From: Bordetella parapertussis
GTDB taxonomy: Bacteria > Pseudomonadota > Gammaproteobacteria > Burkholderiales > Burkholderiaceae_C
NCBI GenBank assembly: GCA_945900695.1
Contig: CAMDJU010000047.1
Span: 1-13,314, forward strand
DNA length: 13,314 bases
Reading direction: 5' to 3'
In this document: piece by piece, positions 1 through 7,165 of the stretch
How positions within the stretch are numbered: position 1 is the first letter of the stretch
How the letters are laid out: each line of letters begins with the position of its first letter
Notes under the pieces: model-generated
What the model saw: the letters and a program-made list of their open reading frames with translations, nothing else
Told to the model about the DNA's origin: nothing
The model's database searches: none
Made by a program: the position numbers and the translations under genes

Positions 1-301
1 TGACCTGCGGGATGTCTTTGAACTCTGTGTAATTGCGCCGCTCTTCGCCAAACTCGCCAATCAAAGTGCCCTCTACCGAGTACACGCGCATGGAGAGTTT
101 GGGGCGGTAATCGGCCAGGTCAGAGATGTCGGGCAGCTGGGGATAGGCCATCGCCAGGGCCAGGGCCACCAACAGGGAAACCGACAAAACACCAGCCACG
201 CTCAGGCCAATGGACCACTTGAGAAAGCCCCATACCAAGGCTCCCAATTGGGAGGGGCTGCTGTCGTTGGCGGGTGCCTCGGGGGGGGACTTGCGGTTCA
301 T
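1..301 (-). CDS. mrcA: Penicillin-binding protein 1A, N-terminal part (runs off the left edge)
   Basis: Bifunctional class A PBP that polymerises (glycosyltransferase) and cross-links (transpeptidase) peptidoglycan at the inner membrane. Only the first 100 codons are inside the window, read from ATG 301-299. Visible are a Pro/Ser-rich cytoplasmic leader (residues 1-20), one membrane anchor (about 31-52), and the family pattern YPQLPDISDLADYRPKLSMR (53-72) followed by RVYS and LIGEFGEERRN (80-90), which is typical of the start of PBP1A. The glycosyltransferase and transpeptidase catalytic motifs lie outside the window. The gene is divergent from pilM, the usual arrangement in beta- and gammaproteobacteria. 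Oddity: codons 5-7 contain a run of eight C on the coding strand (plus-strand G8 at 281-288). No strong Shine-Dalgarno precedes the ATG. Confidence 0.93.
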   Translation of the reverse strand, partial: MNRKSPPEAPANDSSPSQLGALVWGFLKWSIGLSVAGVLSVSLLVALALAMAYPQLPDISDLADYRPKLSMRVYSVEGTLIGEFGEERRNYTEFKDIPQV

Positions 302-345
302 GGGCAACCGCGCCGGTGTGGCCCGCGCGGTGAAACAAAACGCTA

Positions 346-353
346 ATTATAAA
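346..353. promoter_or_regulatory. Candidate -10 elements between divergent mrcA and pilM
   Basis: The only AT-rich patch in the 140-bp divergent gap. Read on the minus strand, 351-346 is a perfect TATAAT, which would put mrcA transcription start near 339 and leave a leader of about 38 nt. Read on the plus strand, 348-353 is TATAAA and could serve pilM. The -35 regions are poor in both directions (ATTCAC on the minus strand at 17-bp spacing), so either promoter would need an activator or be weak. Assignment is inference from sequence only. Confidence 0.45.
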
Positions 354-357
354 AAAT

Positions 358-382
358 ACCACCCGGGCGTGAATCGGGTGGT
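358..382. promoter_or_regulatory. Inverted repeat in the mrcA-pilM intergenic region
   Basis: Perfect 8-bp arms ACCACCCG (358-365) and CGGGTGGT (375-382) separated by 9 bp. It lies where the -35 of the mrcA promoter would be, and in the first bases of a pilM leader transcript. It could therefore be a dimeric-regulator operator or an RNA hairpin at the 5' end of the pil message. The sequence does not decide between these. Confidence 0.45.
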
Positions 383-429
383 GGGTATTGAAACCAAAAG
401 CATTCATGGTTAGGATGTGGAGAAACATC

Positions 430-436
430 AGGGGGG
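430..436 (+). promoter_or_regulatory. Ribosome binding site deciding the pilM start
   Basis: AGGGGGG at 430-436, 5 nt before ATG 442. The more upstream in-frame starts (TTG 388, ATG 406, ATG 415) have no comparable purine block, so this site favours 442. Confidence 0.5.
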
Positions 437-441
437 AGCAC

Positions 442-1053
442 ATGGCGTGGGGCAAATCCTTCATGCGCGCTGGGCGTCAAGCCTTGCTTGGGGTCGATTG
501 GGGCGACGACTGCTTGAGCTTGGTCGCCGTGGACGGTCACCCGGCCCAGGGCTGGCGGCTGAGTTTGAGCGAGCAAGAAAACTGGCAAGGTGAGGTCAAC
601 CCCAGTGCGGCTTTGGCGCGTGCTTGGCGGCGCAGTGCCAGCCGGGTACGGCGGGTTGCTGTGGCCGTTCCGGACCACAGTGTGTGGCAACAGGTGATGG
701 TGTTGGATGCGCGTTTGCAAGGTGAGGACTTGCATTTTCAAATCGGTTTGCGCTTGCGCGACCAACTGCCCTGGGATATTTCGCAGGTGAGTTGGGACTA
801 TGCTGGCCACGACACCCTTGACACACCGCATGCCAATGGCGCGGCGTACGCCGTCTGTGCGGTGCCCTTGAGTGACTTGCAGCCCATGCTGGATTGGGTG
901 CGCGCCGCCGACCTCATGCCGTGGGTGGTGGACGTCCAAGCCCAGGCGTTGCAGCGCTGGAGTGAACATGCACAACGTTTGGTGCCGGGTCGCGCCCATG
1001 CACCAGCCAGCCCATTGGCGATGGGGCTGGCATTGCGCCGGTTTGTGGCATGA
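442..1053 (+). CDS. pilM: PilM-like actin-fold protein, shortened (203 aa)
   Basis: Cytoplasmic member of the type IV pilus alignment subcomplex that binds the N-terminus of PilN. Start chosen at ATG 442: AGGGGGG lies 5 nt upstream, and 14 residues precede the LLGVDWG phosphate-1 loop, as in other PilMs; in-frame TTG 388 and ATG 406/415 lack this support. Visible: LLGVDWGDDCLSLVAV (15-30), VAVAVPDHSVW (72-82), the LPWDISQVSWDY segment (109-120) matching the IPF-DEVSLDF region of PilM, VVDVQAQALQR (162-172), and the family's closing LALRRF (196-201). Missing: about 140 residues that normally carry phosphate-2 and adenosine motifs, so ATP binding seems unlikely. Usual PilM length is about 350 aa; Haemophilus ComA and E. 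coli HofM, about 260 aa, are closer. It overlaps pilN by ATGA. Family assignment rests on N-terminal motifs and synteny. Confidence 0.82.
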   Translation: MAWGKSFMRAGRQALLGVDWGDDCLSLVAVDGHPAQGWRLSLSEQENWQGEVNPSAALARAWRRSASRVRRVAVAVPDHSVWQQVMVLDARLQGEDLHFQIGLRLRDQLPWDISQVSWDYAGHDTLDTPHANGAAYAVCAVPLSDLQPMLDWVRAADLMPWVVDVQAQALQRWSEHAQRLVPGRAHAPASPLAMGLALRRFVA

Positions 1054-1697
1054 GCCCCATCAACTTATTGCCCCAACGAGAGCGCCTGTGGCAGCGCCAG
1101 AGGCGCTGGTGGCGCCAACGCTGGTCTTGGACCTTGGGTATTTCCTTGGCGGTATGGGCCAGCTTGGCAGGGGTGCTGGTTTGGCGCTACCAACATTGGG
1201 TGGACGCCAACGCGCAGGTGCAGGCCCAAATCGATGCGCAAGCGCCCCTGCGCGCACAGCAGCAGCGCTTGCTGCAAGCGCAACAACAATGGCAAGACGC
1301 GTTGCAAGGCACTGAGCGCAACCCAGTGGCCATGCAGGAGCCTTGGCGCAGTTGGCAAGCCCTGGCCCAAATGGCCGCGCCCCAGGTGCATTGGGAGCGA
1401 TGGGTTTGGGATGGCCAGACCATCACCGCATCGGGTCAGGTGTTGCAAGCTGCTGTGGCCACCCAATTACAGGCCCAATGGCAACAACACCTGGGGCCTG
1501 GCATGGTGGTGCAGGCCCTGTCCTTGAAAGCTGAGCTCACCCGCGACCCGCAGGGGGTGGCAGACCACTGGTGGCATGGGGAGTGGCGTTGGCGCAGCCC
1601 AGCCGCAGGCGAGGACAAAAAGGCCCAAGCCCCCGCACCGGGAGGTGCCGCACCCTTGCCTGGGCCACCCAATGCGAAGGAGGGTCTCCAGCGATGA
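1050..1697 (+). CDS. pilN: Type IV pilus alignment protein PilN
   Basis: Bitopic inner-membrane protein that links cytoplasmic PilM to periplasmic PilO. The 215-aa product opens with MSPINLLPQRE; the short cytoplasmic INLLPxRE motif is the PilM-binding signature of PilN. It is followed by a very basic, Trp-rich stretch (11-26), one transmembrane segment (about 26-46), a Gln/Ala-rich coiled coil (about 52-87), and a periplasmic domain to about 188. A Pro/Ala/Gly-rich tail (190-215) looks disordered. Length is normal to slightly long for PilN. ATG 1050 overlaps the pilM stop (ATGA) and its own stop overlaps pilO-P (ATGA), so translation is probably coupled. It is high in Gln and Trp, as are its neighbours. 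Confidence 0.9.
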   Translation: MSPINLLPQRERLWQRQRRWWRQRWSWTLGISLAVWASLAGVLVWRYQHWVDANAQVQAQIDAQAPLRAQQQRLLQAQQQWQDALQGTERNPVAMQEPWRSWQALAQMAAPQVHWERWVWDGQTITASGQVLQAAVATQLQAQWQQHLGPGMVVQALSLKAELTRDPQGVADHWWHGEWRWRSPAAGEDKKAQAPAPGGAAPLPGPPNAKEGLQR

Positions 1698-2671
1698 ACA
1701 ACCCGCCAGAGCGTCTTGCGTGGCCCCAGCGCTTGTCGGCATTCAAATGGGACACCCCTTGGGCTTGGCCCTTGACCCAACAAGTGGGTGCGCTCACGTT
1801 TCTGGTGCTGGTGTTGTTGATGGCCTGTGTGGCCTCGCTGTCGCCTTGGTGGGGGTCCTTGCATGCCTTGCAACAAAGCCATCAAAGTTTGTCCGCCCAA
1901 TTTGAAGCCGGCCAACAGAAGTTGCGCGATTTGCCCGATTTGGAGCAGCGCGTTCAGGCCTTGCGCGACGCACATGAACTCCGCCTCCGCGACAGCGCTG
2001 TGGCCCCATCTTCGTGGATGCACCCGGTGGCTTGGACGCCTGTGCCAGCGCTGACGGGTGCCAGCGTTGCCCCGCGCTGGCGCGGTCAAACACAAGGCCA
2101 GGCCAGCGAGGTGGCCCTGGTTTTGGCCCAAATCGCCGCTACCAACGCCGCATTGCAGGTTGAATTGACGCGCACCGCTCAAGCCGGTCAGTGGCGGTTG
2201 ACGTGGGAGGTGGCGGGTGCAGAACCGCCCTTGGGCAGCCGCATTGAGCCCAACAACCCCAGCAAGTGGTTCCCATTGCTTGACGACGCGCCCATGCGCG
2301 CCCATTGGCGTGCACAGTTGTTGGCGCAACCCGGGCGCGTGCAATGGTTGTTGCCACAACTCAGCCGTCCCGCGGAGGCCTTGGAGTCATTTGAGTTGGG
2401 CCAATTGGCCTGGATCGGTTGGTTGGAACAAGGCGATCGGCGCATCGCCCTGGTTCAGGCCGGCACAGAGGTGCATCGGGTGGCCGTGGGCGGGTACATG
2501 GGGCGTCAGCATGGCCGTGTCGAGCACATTGGCTTAGACCACCTGGTTTTGCGCGAGGTGATGCGCAACCCCCAAGGCGTTTGGGGTCCCGTCATTGCCC
2601 GTTGGCCCGCCGTGGCCCCAGCGGTGGTCAAGGGCTCACCGCCATCATTTGCAGCAAAGGCCCCGCCATGA
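1694..2671 (+). CDS. PilO-PilP fusion protein of the pilus alignment complex
   Basis: A single 325-aa ORF sits where pilO and pilP normally stand as two genes. The N-terminal part is PilO-like: short cytoplasmic start, WAWPLTQQVGAL leading into one membrane segment (about 31-49), a coiled coil (56-92), and a periplasmic region to about 175 that is shorter than usual. The C-terminal part (about 226-305) is the PilP secretin-interacting domain: leading Pro, LESFELGQLAWIGWLEQG, IALVQAG, HRVAVGGYMGRQHGRV, LREV and a W near the end follow the PilP pattern (xLVRxdg-vyrVxxGnylGqnhGri). No separate signal peptide or lipobox precedes the PilP part; the only Cys (45, in LLMAC) is inside the PilO-type membrane segment. 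The start ATG 1694 overlaps the pilN stop, and the stop overlaps pilQ (both ATGA). The ORF could begin upstream in frame, but coupling favours 1694. The fusion would tether the PilP domain to the inner membrane covalently through PilO. Confidence 0.82.
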   Translation: MNNPPERLAWPQRLSAFKWDTPWAWPLTQQVGALTFLVLVLLMACVASLSPWWGSLHALQQSHQSLSAQFEAGQQKLRDLPDLEQRVQALRDAHELRLRDSAVAPSSWMHPVAWTPVPALTGASVAPRWRGQTQGQASEVALVLAQIAATNAALQVELTRTAQAGQWRLTWEVAGAEPPLGSRIEPNNPSKWFPLLDDAPMRAHWRAQLLAQPGRVQWLLPQLSRPAEALESFELGQLAWIGWLEQGDRRIALVQAGTEVHRVAVGGYMGRQHGRVEHIGLDHLVLREVMRNPQGVWGPVIARWPAVAPAVVKGSPPSFAAKAPP

Positions 2672-4242
2672 AAACCTGCCACCCAACCCAGTCCTCCTCA
2701 CATTTAATTTTTGTCCAAACGCCCGTCGGTGGGGTGCCGTGGTGGCGATCTGCAGGGCGCTGGGTGATGTCGTGGGCCATGTTGGGGGGTGTCCTGGGTG
2801 ATGCGCTGGCCCAAACGGGCACACCCGAGCAGACTGCGCCTTTCTCCTCCGCACCCAAGGCATCACCGCCAACCGGCGCGGAGAAAGGTTTGCCCTTGTC
2901 GATGAACTTTCAAAACATCGAATTGCGCACAGCCTTGCAAGTGATGGCCGACTTCACTGGCTTGAATGTGGTGGTTTCGGACTCGGTCACGGGTCAGGTC
3001 ACGGTGCGCTTCAAAGACGTGCCCTGGGAATTGGCCTTGGACAGCTTGCTGCAAGCTAAGGGTTTGGCCTATCAACGCCAGGGCTCGGTGTTGTGGGTGG
3101 CCACCCAAGCGGAAATCAGCGCCCGCGAAAAGAAAAACCTGGAGGCGCGCCAGGCCATGCAAGCGATCGAGCCGTTGCAAACCCGCGCCTTTGAGCTGAG
3201 CTATGCCCGTGCCAACGAGGTGCTGGCCCAGTTGCTGGGCAACACAACTGCGGTGGTGAGCGGCGCCATGCCGTGGGGCCCTTTCGGCTTGCCCCAGAAC
3301 AACCCAGGCGGTGCTTTGGCCAGCCACAGCGGCAACCCGCGCATCTTGAGCGCCCGCGGCAGTGCCATGGCCGAGCCACGCACCAATCAGTTGTTTGTCA
3401 CCGATGTGTCGGAGCGCTTGCAGCAAGTGGCCCAGATGCTGGCGCGCATTGATGTGCCGTTGCGCCAAATCATGATCGAAGCGCGCATCGTGGAAGCCAC
3501 CGATACCTTCAGCAAGGCCTTGGGCGTTCGCTTAGGGGCTATCGACACGGCCGGTGCAGCAACCGGTGTGGGCAACAATTTGGGTGCAGTGATCAACAAC
3601 GCGCGTGTCCCTGGTGTGGCCACAGCCGCTACCGATGTCAGCGGCAGTTTGGTCAATTTACCGGCAGCGGCCATCGGTGGGGTGGGGGCGGCGACGGTGG
3701 CGGTATCCATCTATGACGCGTCCAAGACGCGCTTGCTGGGCTTGGAAATTTCCGCCCTGGAGTCCGATGGCCAGGGCAAAGTGGTGTCCAGTCCCCGGGT
3801 GGTCACGGCCAACCAAACCAAGGCCATCATCGAACAAGGCACCGAGTTGCCCTACCAAACCGCCACCAGCAGCGGGGCGACATCGATCGCCTTTCGCAAG
3901 GCCAACCTCAAGTTGGAAGTCACACCCCACATCACTCCGAATGGCGGCATCATTTTGGATTTGGACATCAGCAAAGACAGCGTGGGCCAGGCCACCGCCG
4001 CTGGCTTTGCCATCGACACCAAGCACATCAACACCCAGGTGTTGGTGGAAGATGGGGGCACGGTGGTGATTGGTGGCATTTACGAGCTCAACGAGACCAA
4101 TGGCCGCAACAAGGTGCCCTTTCTGGCCGATATTCCAGGCCTGGGGTGGCTGTTTCAAAACAGTTTGCGCGCCACCAGAAAGCAGGAGTTGATGGTGTTC
4201 ATAAGCCCTAAAATGGTTCACTCCAGTGCACCTGCACGCTGA
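2668..4242 (+). CDS. pilQ: Type IV pilus secretin PilQ, compact form without AMIN domain
   Basis: Outer-membrane secretin pore for pilus or DNA-uptake fibres. The 524-aa product has a long n-region, a hydrophobic stretch (32-44) and a likely signal-peptidase site after ALA (46-48). Next come a Pro/Ser-rich linker (49-74), the N0/STN domain (about 76-147: MNFQNIELRTALQVMADFTG, VPWELALDSLL), the N1 domain (about 170-262, with EPRTNQLFVTD), and the secretin barrel (about 265-515). Barrel hallmarks are KVVSSPRVVTANQTKAIIEQG (371-391), LKLEVTPHIT (414-423), EDGGTVVIGGIY (461-472) and VPFLADIPGLGWLFQ (483-497). Betaproteobacterial PilQ is usually about 700 aa because of N-terminal peptidoglycan-binding AMIN domains; there is no room for one here. 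Haemophilus ComE and E. coli HofQ are similarly compact. ATG 2668 overlaps the pilO-P stop; AAAGG lies upstream. Confidence 0.92.
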   Translation: MKTCHPTQSSSHLIFVQTPVGGVPWWRSAGRWVMSWAMLGGVLGDALAQTGTPEQTAPFSSAPKASPPTGAEKGLPLSMNFQNIELRTALQVMADFTGLNVVVSDSVTGQVTVRFKDVPWELALDSLLQAKGLAYQRQGSVLWVATQAEISAREKKNLEARQAMQAIEPLQTRAFELSYARANEVLAQLLGNTTAVVSGAMPWGPFGLPQNNPGGALASHSGNPRILSARGSAMAEPRTNQLFVTDVSERLQQVAQMLARIDVPLRQIMIEARIVEATDTFSKALGVRLGAIDTAGAATGVGNNLGAVINNARVPGVATAATDVSGSLVNLPAAAIGGVGAATVAVSIYDASKTRLLGLEISALESDGQGKVVSSPRVVTANQTKAIIEQGTELPYQTATSSGATSIAFRKANLKLEVTPHITPNGGIILDLDISKDSVGQATAAGFAIDTKHINTQVLVEDGGTVVIGGIYELNETNGRNKVPFLADIPGLGWLFQNSLRATRKQELMVFISPKMVHSSAPAR

Positions 4243-4247
4243 GAAAG
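4241..4247 (+). promoter_or_regulatory. Ribosome binding site supporting a TTG start of aroK
   Basis: GAGAAAG at 4241-4247 sits 6 nt before TTG 4254. There is no ATG or GTG between the in-frame stop TAA at 4209-4211 and the Walker A motif, so a non-ATG start is required. Confidence 0.5.
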
Positions 4248-4253
4248 CATCTT

Positions 4254-4826
4254 TTGTTGGTTTTGGTTGGTCTGCCAGGTTCTGGTAAATCCACGGTGGG
4301 CCGTCAACTCGCCCGCCGACTCGATATCCCTTTTTTGGACTCGGATCACGCGATCGAGCAGCGTTTGGGCTGCTCCATCCGCAAATATTTTGAGCGCCAG
4401 GGGGAGGAGCGTTTTCGTGATGTTGAAACCGAGGTGTTGGCCCAACTGGTGCAGCAAGCCCATGGGGTGCTGTCCACCGGCGGCGGCTCGGTGTTGCGGG
4501 AACAAAACCGCGATTTGTTGCGCCAAAGTGGTCAGGTGTTTTACCTCTACGCCAGCCCGCAAGAAGTGTTTCGCCGCTTGCGCCACGACCGCAATCGCCC
4601 CTTGCTGCAAGTGGCCGACCCCTTGAAGCGACTGCAAGACTTGTTCACCTTGCGCGACCCGCTGTACCGCGCCGCAGCGCACCATGTGATTGAAAGCCCC
4701 AAGCCGTCTGTCGGGGCGATGGTGCAAGGTGTGCTGCAACACTTGGAGCGTGCGCCCGAAATGGCCCCTGCCAATGGGGCGCATCCCACCCCACCGCTGG
4801 CGCCGCCCACGTCGCCCCCTCACTGA
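4254..4826 (+). CDS. aroK: Shikimate kinase
   Basis: Phosphorylates shikimate at the 3-hydroxyl with ATP, fifth step of the shikimate pathway, in the cytosol. The 190-aa product has Walker A GLPGSGKST (6-14), shikimate-binding Asp in LDSDHAIEQ (D31), Arg in GEERFRDVE (R53), the GGG of STGGGSVL (76-78), LID-domain Arg in RNRPLL (R115) and RDPLYR (R139). These match the known E. coli AroK ligands in order and spacing. The start must be TTG (4254, or 4257), because no ATG/GTG lies between the preceding in-frame stop and Walker A. A Pro-rich C-terminal tail (about 168-190) extends past the usual end of the domain. It follows pilQ by 11 bp and precedes aroB by 9 bp, the classic pilQ-aroK-aroB order. 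Confidence 0.95.
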   Translation: MLVLVGLPGSGKSTVGRQLARRLDIPFLDSDHAIEQRLGCSIRKYFERQGEERFRDVETEVLAQLVQQAHGVLSTGGGSVLREQNRDLLRQSGQVFYLYASPQEVFRRLRHDRNRPLLQVADPLKRLQDLFTLRDPLYRAAAHHVIESPKPSVGAMVQGVLQHLERAPEMAPANGAHPTPPLAPPTSPPH

Positions 4827-4835
4827 GCATTTGCC

Positions 4836-5933
4836 ATGGCCCACACCCCTGTCGAGACTGTCCACATCCATTTGGGGGATCGCAGTTACCCCATCCTCAT
4901 CGGCGCGGGTTTGTTGTCTGCGCCCAGCACTTGGGCCGACTTGCCCAAAGGCAGCAGCGCGCTCATCGTCACCAACACCACCGTGGCCCCTTTGTACGCG
5001 GCGGCGGTACAAGTGGCGTTGGCACCTCACTTTGCGCAGGTGCATGTGCTGGCCTTGCCCGATGGCGAAGCCCACAAAGGTTGGGAAGCATTGAACCAAA
5101 TTTTCGATCTGTTGTTGGCCCAAGCCTGTGACCGGCGCACCGTGCTGGTGGCCTTGGGTGGCGGCGTGGTGGGCGACATGACCGGGTTTGCCGCCGCTTG
5201 CTACATGCGGGGCGTGCCCTTTGTGCAAGTGCCCACCACCTTGTTGGCCCAAGTGGATTCTTCGGTGGGTGGCAAAACCGCCATCAACCACCCCTTGGGC
5301 AAGAACATGATTGGCGCTTTTTACCAACCCGAGCGGGTGATCTGCGACTTGCACACCTTGCAAAGCCTGCCTGGCCGCGAACTCAGCGCTGGTTTGGCCG
5401 AGGTCATCAAATACGGGCCGATCGCCGACATGGCCTTTTTGGACTGGATTGAAGCCCACCTGGGCGATTTATTGGCCCGCGACCCGGCCGCCTTGGCCTG
5501 GGCCGTGCAGCGCAGTTGCCAAATCAAAGCCGATGTGGTGGGCCAAGACGAGCGCGAAGGGGGCTTGCGCGCCATCCTCAATTTTGGTCACACCTTTGGC
5601 CATGCCATCGAAGCCGGCTTGGGTTTTGGCGAATGGTTGCATGGCGAGGCCGTGGGTTGTGGCATGGTGATGGCGGCCAACTTGTCTGAGCGCTTGGGCT
5701 TGGTGGATGCGGCCTTTGTGCAGCGCCTGACCCGCGTCATTGACCGCGCGGGCTTGCCCACCGTGGGGCCTGCATTGGGTGTGGACACCTACATGCACCA
5801 CATGCGGGTGGACAAAAAAGCCCAGGCCGGTGACATCCGCTTCGTACTGATCAACGGGCCGGGTCACGCTGTGGTGCGCGGCGCACCCGATGCCTTGGTG
5901 GCTGACGTGTTGCAGGCGTGTTGCACCGCATGA
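4836..5933 (+). CDS. aroB: 3-dehydroquinate synthase
   Basis: NAD- and metal-dependent enzyme converting DAHP to 3-dehydroquinate, second step of the shikimate pathway. At 365 aa it is of normal length. Visible: the NAD-binding [13 protein letters not shown] (106-118), the substrate loop [19 protein letters not shown] (133-151) with [12 protein letters not shown] (154-165), and the metal ligands E189 (in GLAEVIKYG), H252 (in [11 protein letters not shown]) and H269 (in LHGEAV). ATG 4836 gives the normal short N-terminus. The stop overlaps the dgt start (ATGA 5930-5933). No truncation or missing residue is seen. Confidence 0.97.
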   Translation: MAHTPVETVHIHLGDRSYPILIGAGLLSAPSTWADLPKGSSALIVTNTTVAPLYAAAVQVALAPHFAQVHVLALPDGEAHKGWEALNQIFDLLLAQACDRRTVLVALGGGVVGDMTGFAAACYMRGVPFVQVPTTLLAQVDSSVGGKTAINHPLGKNMIGAFYQPERVICDLHTLQSLPGRELSAGLAEVIKYGPIADMAFLDWIEAHLGDLLARDPAALAWAVQRSCQIKADVVGQDEREGGLRAILNFGHTFGHAIEAGLGFGEWLHGEAVGCGMVMAANLSERLGLVDAAFVQRLTRVIDRAGLPTVGPALGVDTYMHHMRVDKKAQAGDIRFVLINGPGHAVVRGAPDALVADVLQACCTA

Positions 5934-7165
5934 GCTTGTTGGCCGTGCCCTTGCCGGAGGTGATGGATGGAGCGGCGCCATTGGCAGGTGGCGAACACAA
6001 AGCCCCCGCGCTCAGCGACCTGGCCTGTCACCCGGCGCTGAGCCGGGGCCGGCTTCACCCCCAGCCCGACGCGCCCACCCGCAACGCCTTTCAGCGCGAC
6101 CGCGACCGCATCGTGCACTCCACCGCCTTTCGCCGCTTGGTCTACAAAACCCAGGTTTTTTTGAACCACGAAGGCGACTTGTTTCGCACCCGCATGACCC
6201 ATTCGCTGGAAGTCGCGCAACTGGCGCGCTCGCTGGCGCGGGCCTTGGGTTTGCACGAGGATTTGGTGGAAGCGATTGCCTTGGCACATGACCTCGGGCA
6301 CACCCCGTTTGGCCATGCGGGTCAAGACGCGCTGCACGACTGCATGGCCGAACACGGCGGCTTTGAGCACAACTTGCAAAGCCTGCGGGTGGTCGACCGG
6401 TTGGAGGCGCGCTACCCCGACTTTGACGGACTCAACCTGTGTTTTGAAACCCGCGAAGGCATCCTCAAGCATTGCTCGCTGCACAACGCCCAAGCCATCG
6501 AACGCGAAGAGCCTGGCGGCGTGGGCGCGCGCTTTTTGAACCGCACCCAACCCAGCTTGGAAGCGCAACTGTGCAACCTGGCCGATGAGGTGGCCTACAA
6601 CGCCCACGACATCGATGACGGTGTGCGCTCAGGCTTGATCAGCCTGGAACAGTTGCAAGCGGTGCCCTTGTTTGATGTTTATCGACAGGCGGTGCAGCGT
6701 GAATACCCTTCGCTCTCGCCCAGGCGTTTGCTGTATGAATCAATCCGACGCATGCTCAGCGACCAGGTGTATGACGTGATGGCGCACACCCATGCTGCCA
6801 TGCAAACGGTGGCGCAGCGCAGTGCGGATGGCGTGCGCCTGTCCCCCCCGGTGGTGGGCTTTGGCGCAGACATGCGCGAGCGCTCTTTGGCTTTGAAGCA
6901 GTTTTTGTTTCACAACCTGTATCGCCACCCGCAGGTGATGGCCACCACCGACTGGGCGCGCAGCGTGGTGGGCGAGTTGTTTCAGGTCTACCTCGATCGC
7001 CCCCAAGAAATGCCCCCCGAGCACCGCCAGCGGCCCAATCGCGCACGGGCGGTGGCTGACTACATCGCCGGCATGACCGACCGCTTTGCCGCCCGCGAAC
7101 ATGCACGTTTGTGCCCCGCTTCAACCACGGCCTTGAACCATCCAATGGCGAGGCATTGGCCATGA
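5930..7165 (+). CDS. dgt: dNTP triphosphohydrolase (dGTPase family, HD domain)
   Basis: Hydrolyses dNTPs to nucleoside and triphosphate and so trims cellular dNTP pools. The 411-aa product from ATG 5930 shows the N-terminal [20 protein letters not shown] (51-70) and LVYKTQVF typical of the family, then HD-domain metal ligands H91 (in MTHSLEV), H120-D121 (in [12 protein letters not shown]) and the distal Asp in [15 protein letters not shown] (218-231). The C-terminus carries the dGTPase wing pattern REHARL near 389-394 plus a short extension of about 17 residues that runs into the next gene. A GTG at 5918 is also in frame, but the ATGA overlap with aroB favours 5930. The position downstream of aroB is conserved in Betaproteobacteria. 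Confidence 0.94.
   Translation: MSLLAVPLPEVMDGAAPLAGGEHKAPALSDLACHPALSRGRLHPQPDAPTRNAFQRDRDRIVHSTAFRRLVYKTQVFLNHEGDLFRTRMTHSLEVAQLARSLARALGLHEDLVEAIALAHDLGHTPFGHAGQDALHDCMAEHGGFEHNLQSLRVVDRLEARYPDFDGLNLCFETREGILKHCSLHNAQAIEREEPGGVGARFLNRTQPSLEAQLCNLADEVAYNAHDIDDGVRSGLISLEQLQAVPLFDVYRQAVQREYPSLSPRRLLYESIRRMLSDQVYDVMAHTHAAMQTVAQRSADGVRLSPPVVGFGADMRERSLALKQFLFHNLYRHPQVMATTDWARSVVGELFQVYLDRPQEMPPEHRQRPNRARAVADYIAGMTDRFAAREHARLCPASTTALNHPMARHWP

Noticed and set aside
1738..1832. PilO-P Cys45 (LLMAC) as a true lipobox making the fusion a lipoprotein
   Set aside because: Met at -2 is unfavourable, the segment is preceded by 29 residues with no basic residue close by, and it coincides with the expected PilO membrane helix; kept as transmembrane.
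1436..2359. Long minus-strand open frame of 307 codons opposite pilN/pilO
   Set aside because: Composition is that of a shadow frame in GC-rich coding DNA; the plus strand encodes recognisable PilN and PilO-P with overlapping starts.
4218..5459. Minus-strand open frame of 413 codons opposite aroK and aroB
   Set aside because: His/Gln/Gly-rich shadow translation; the plus strand has complete AroK and AroB motifs.
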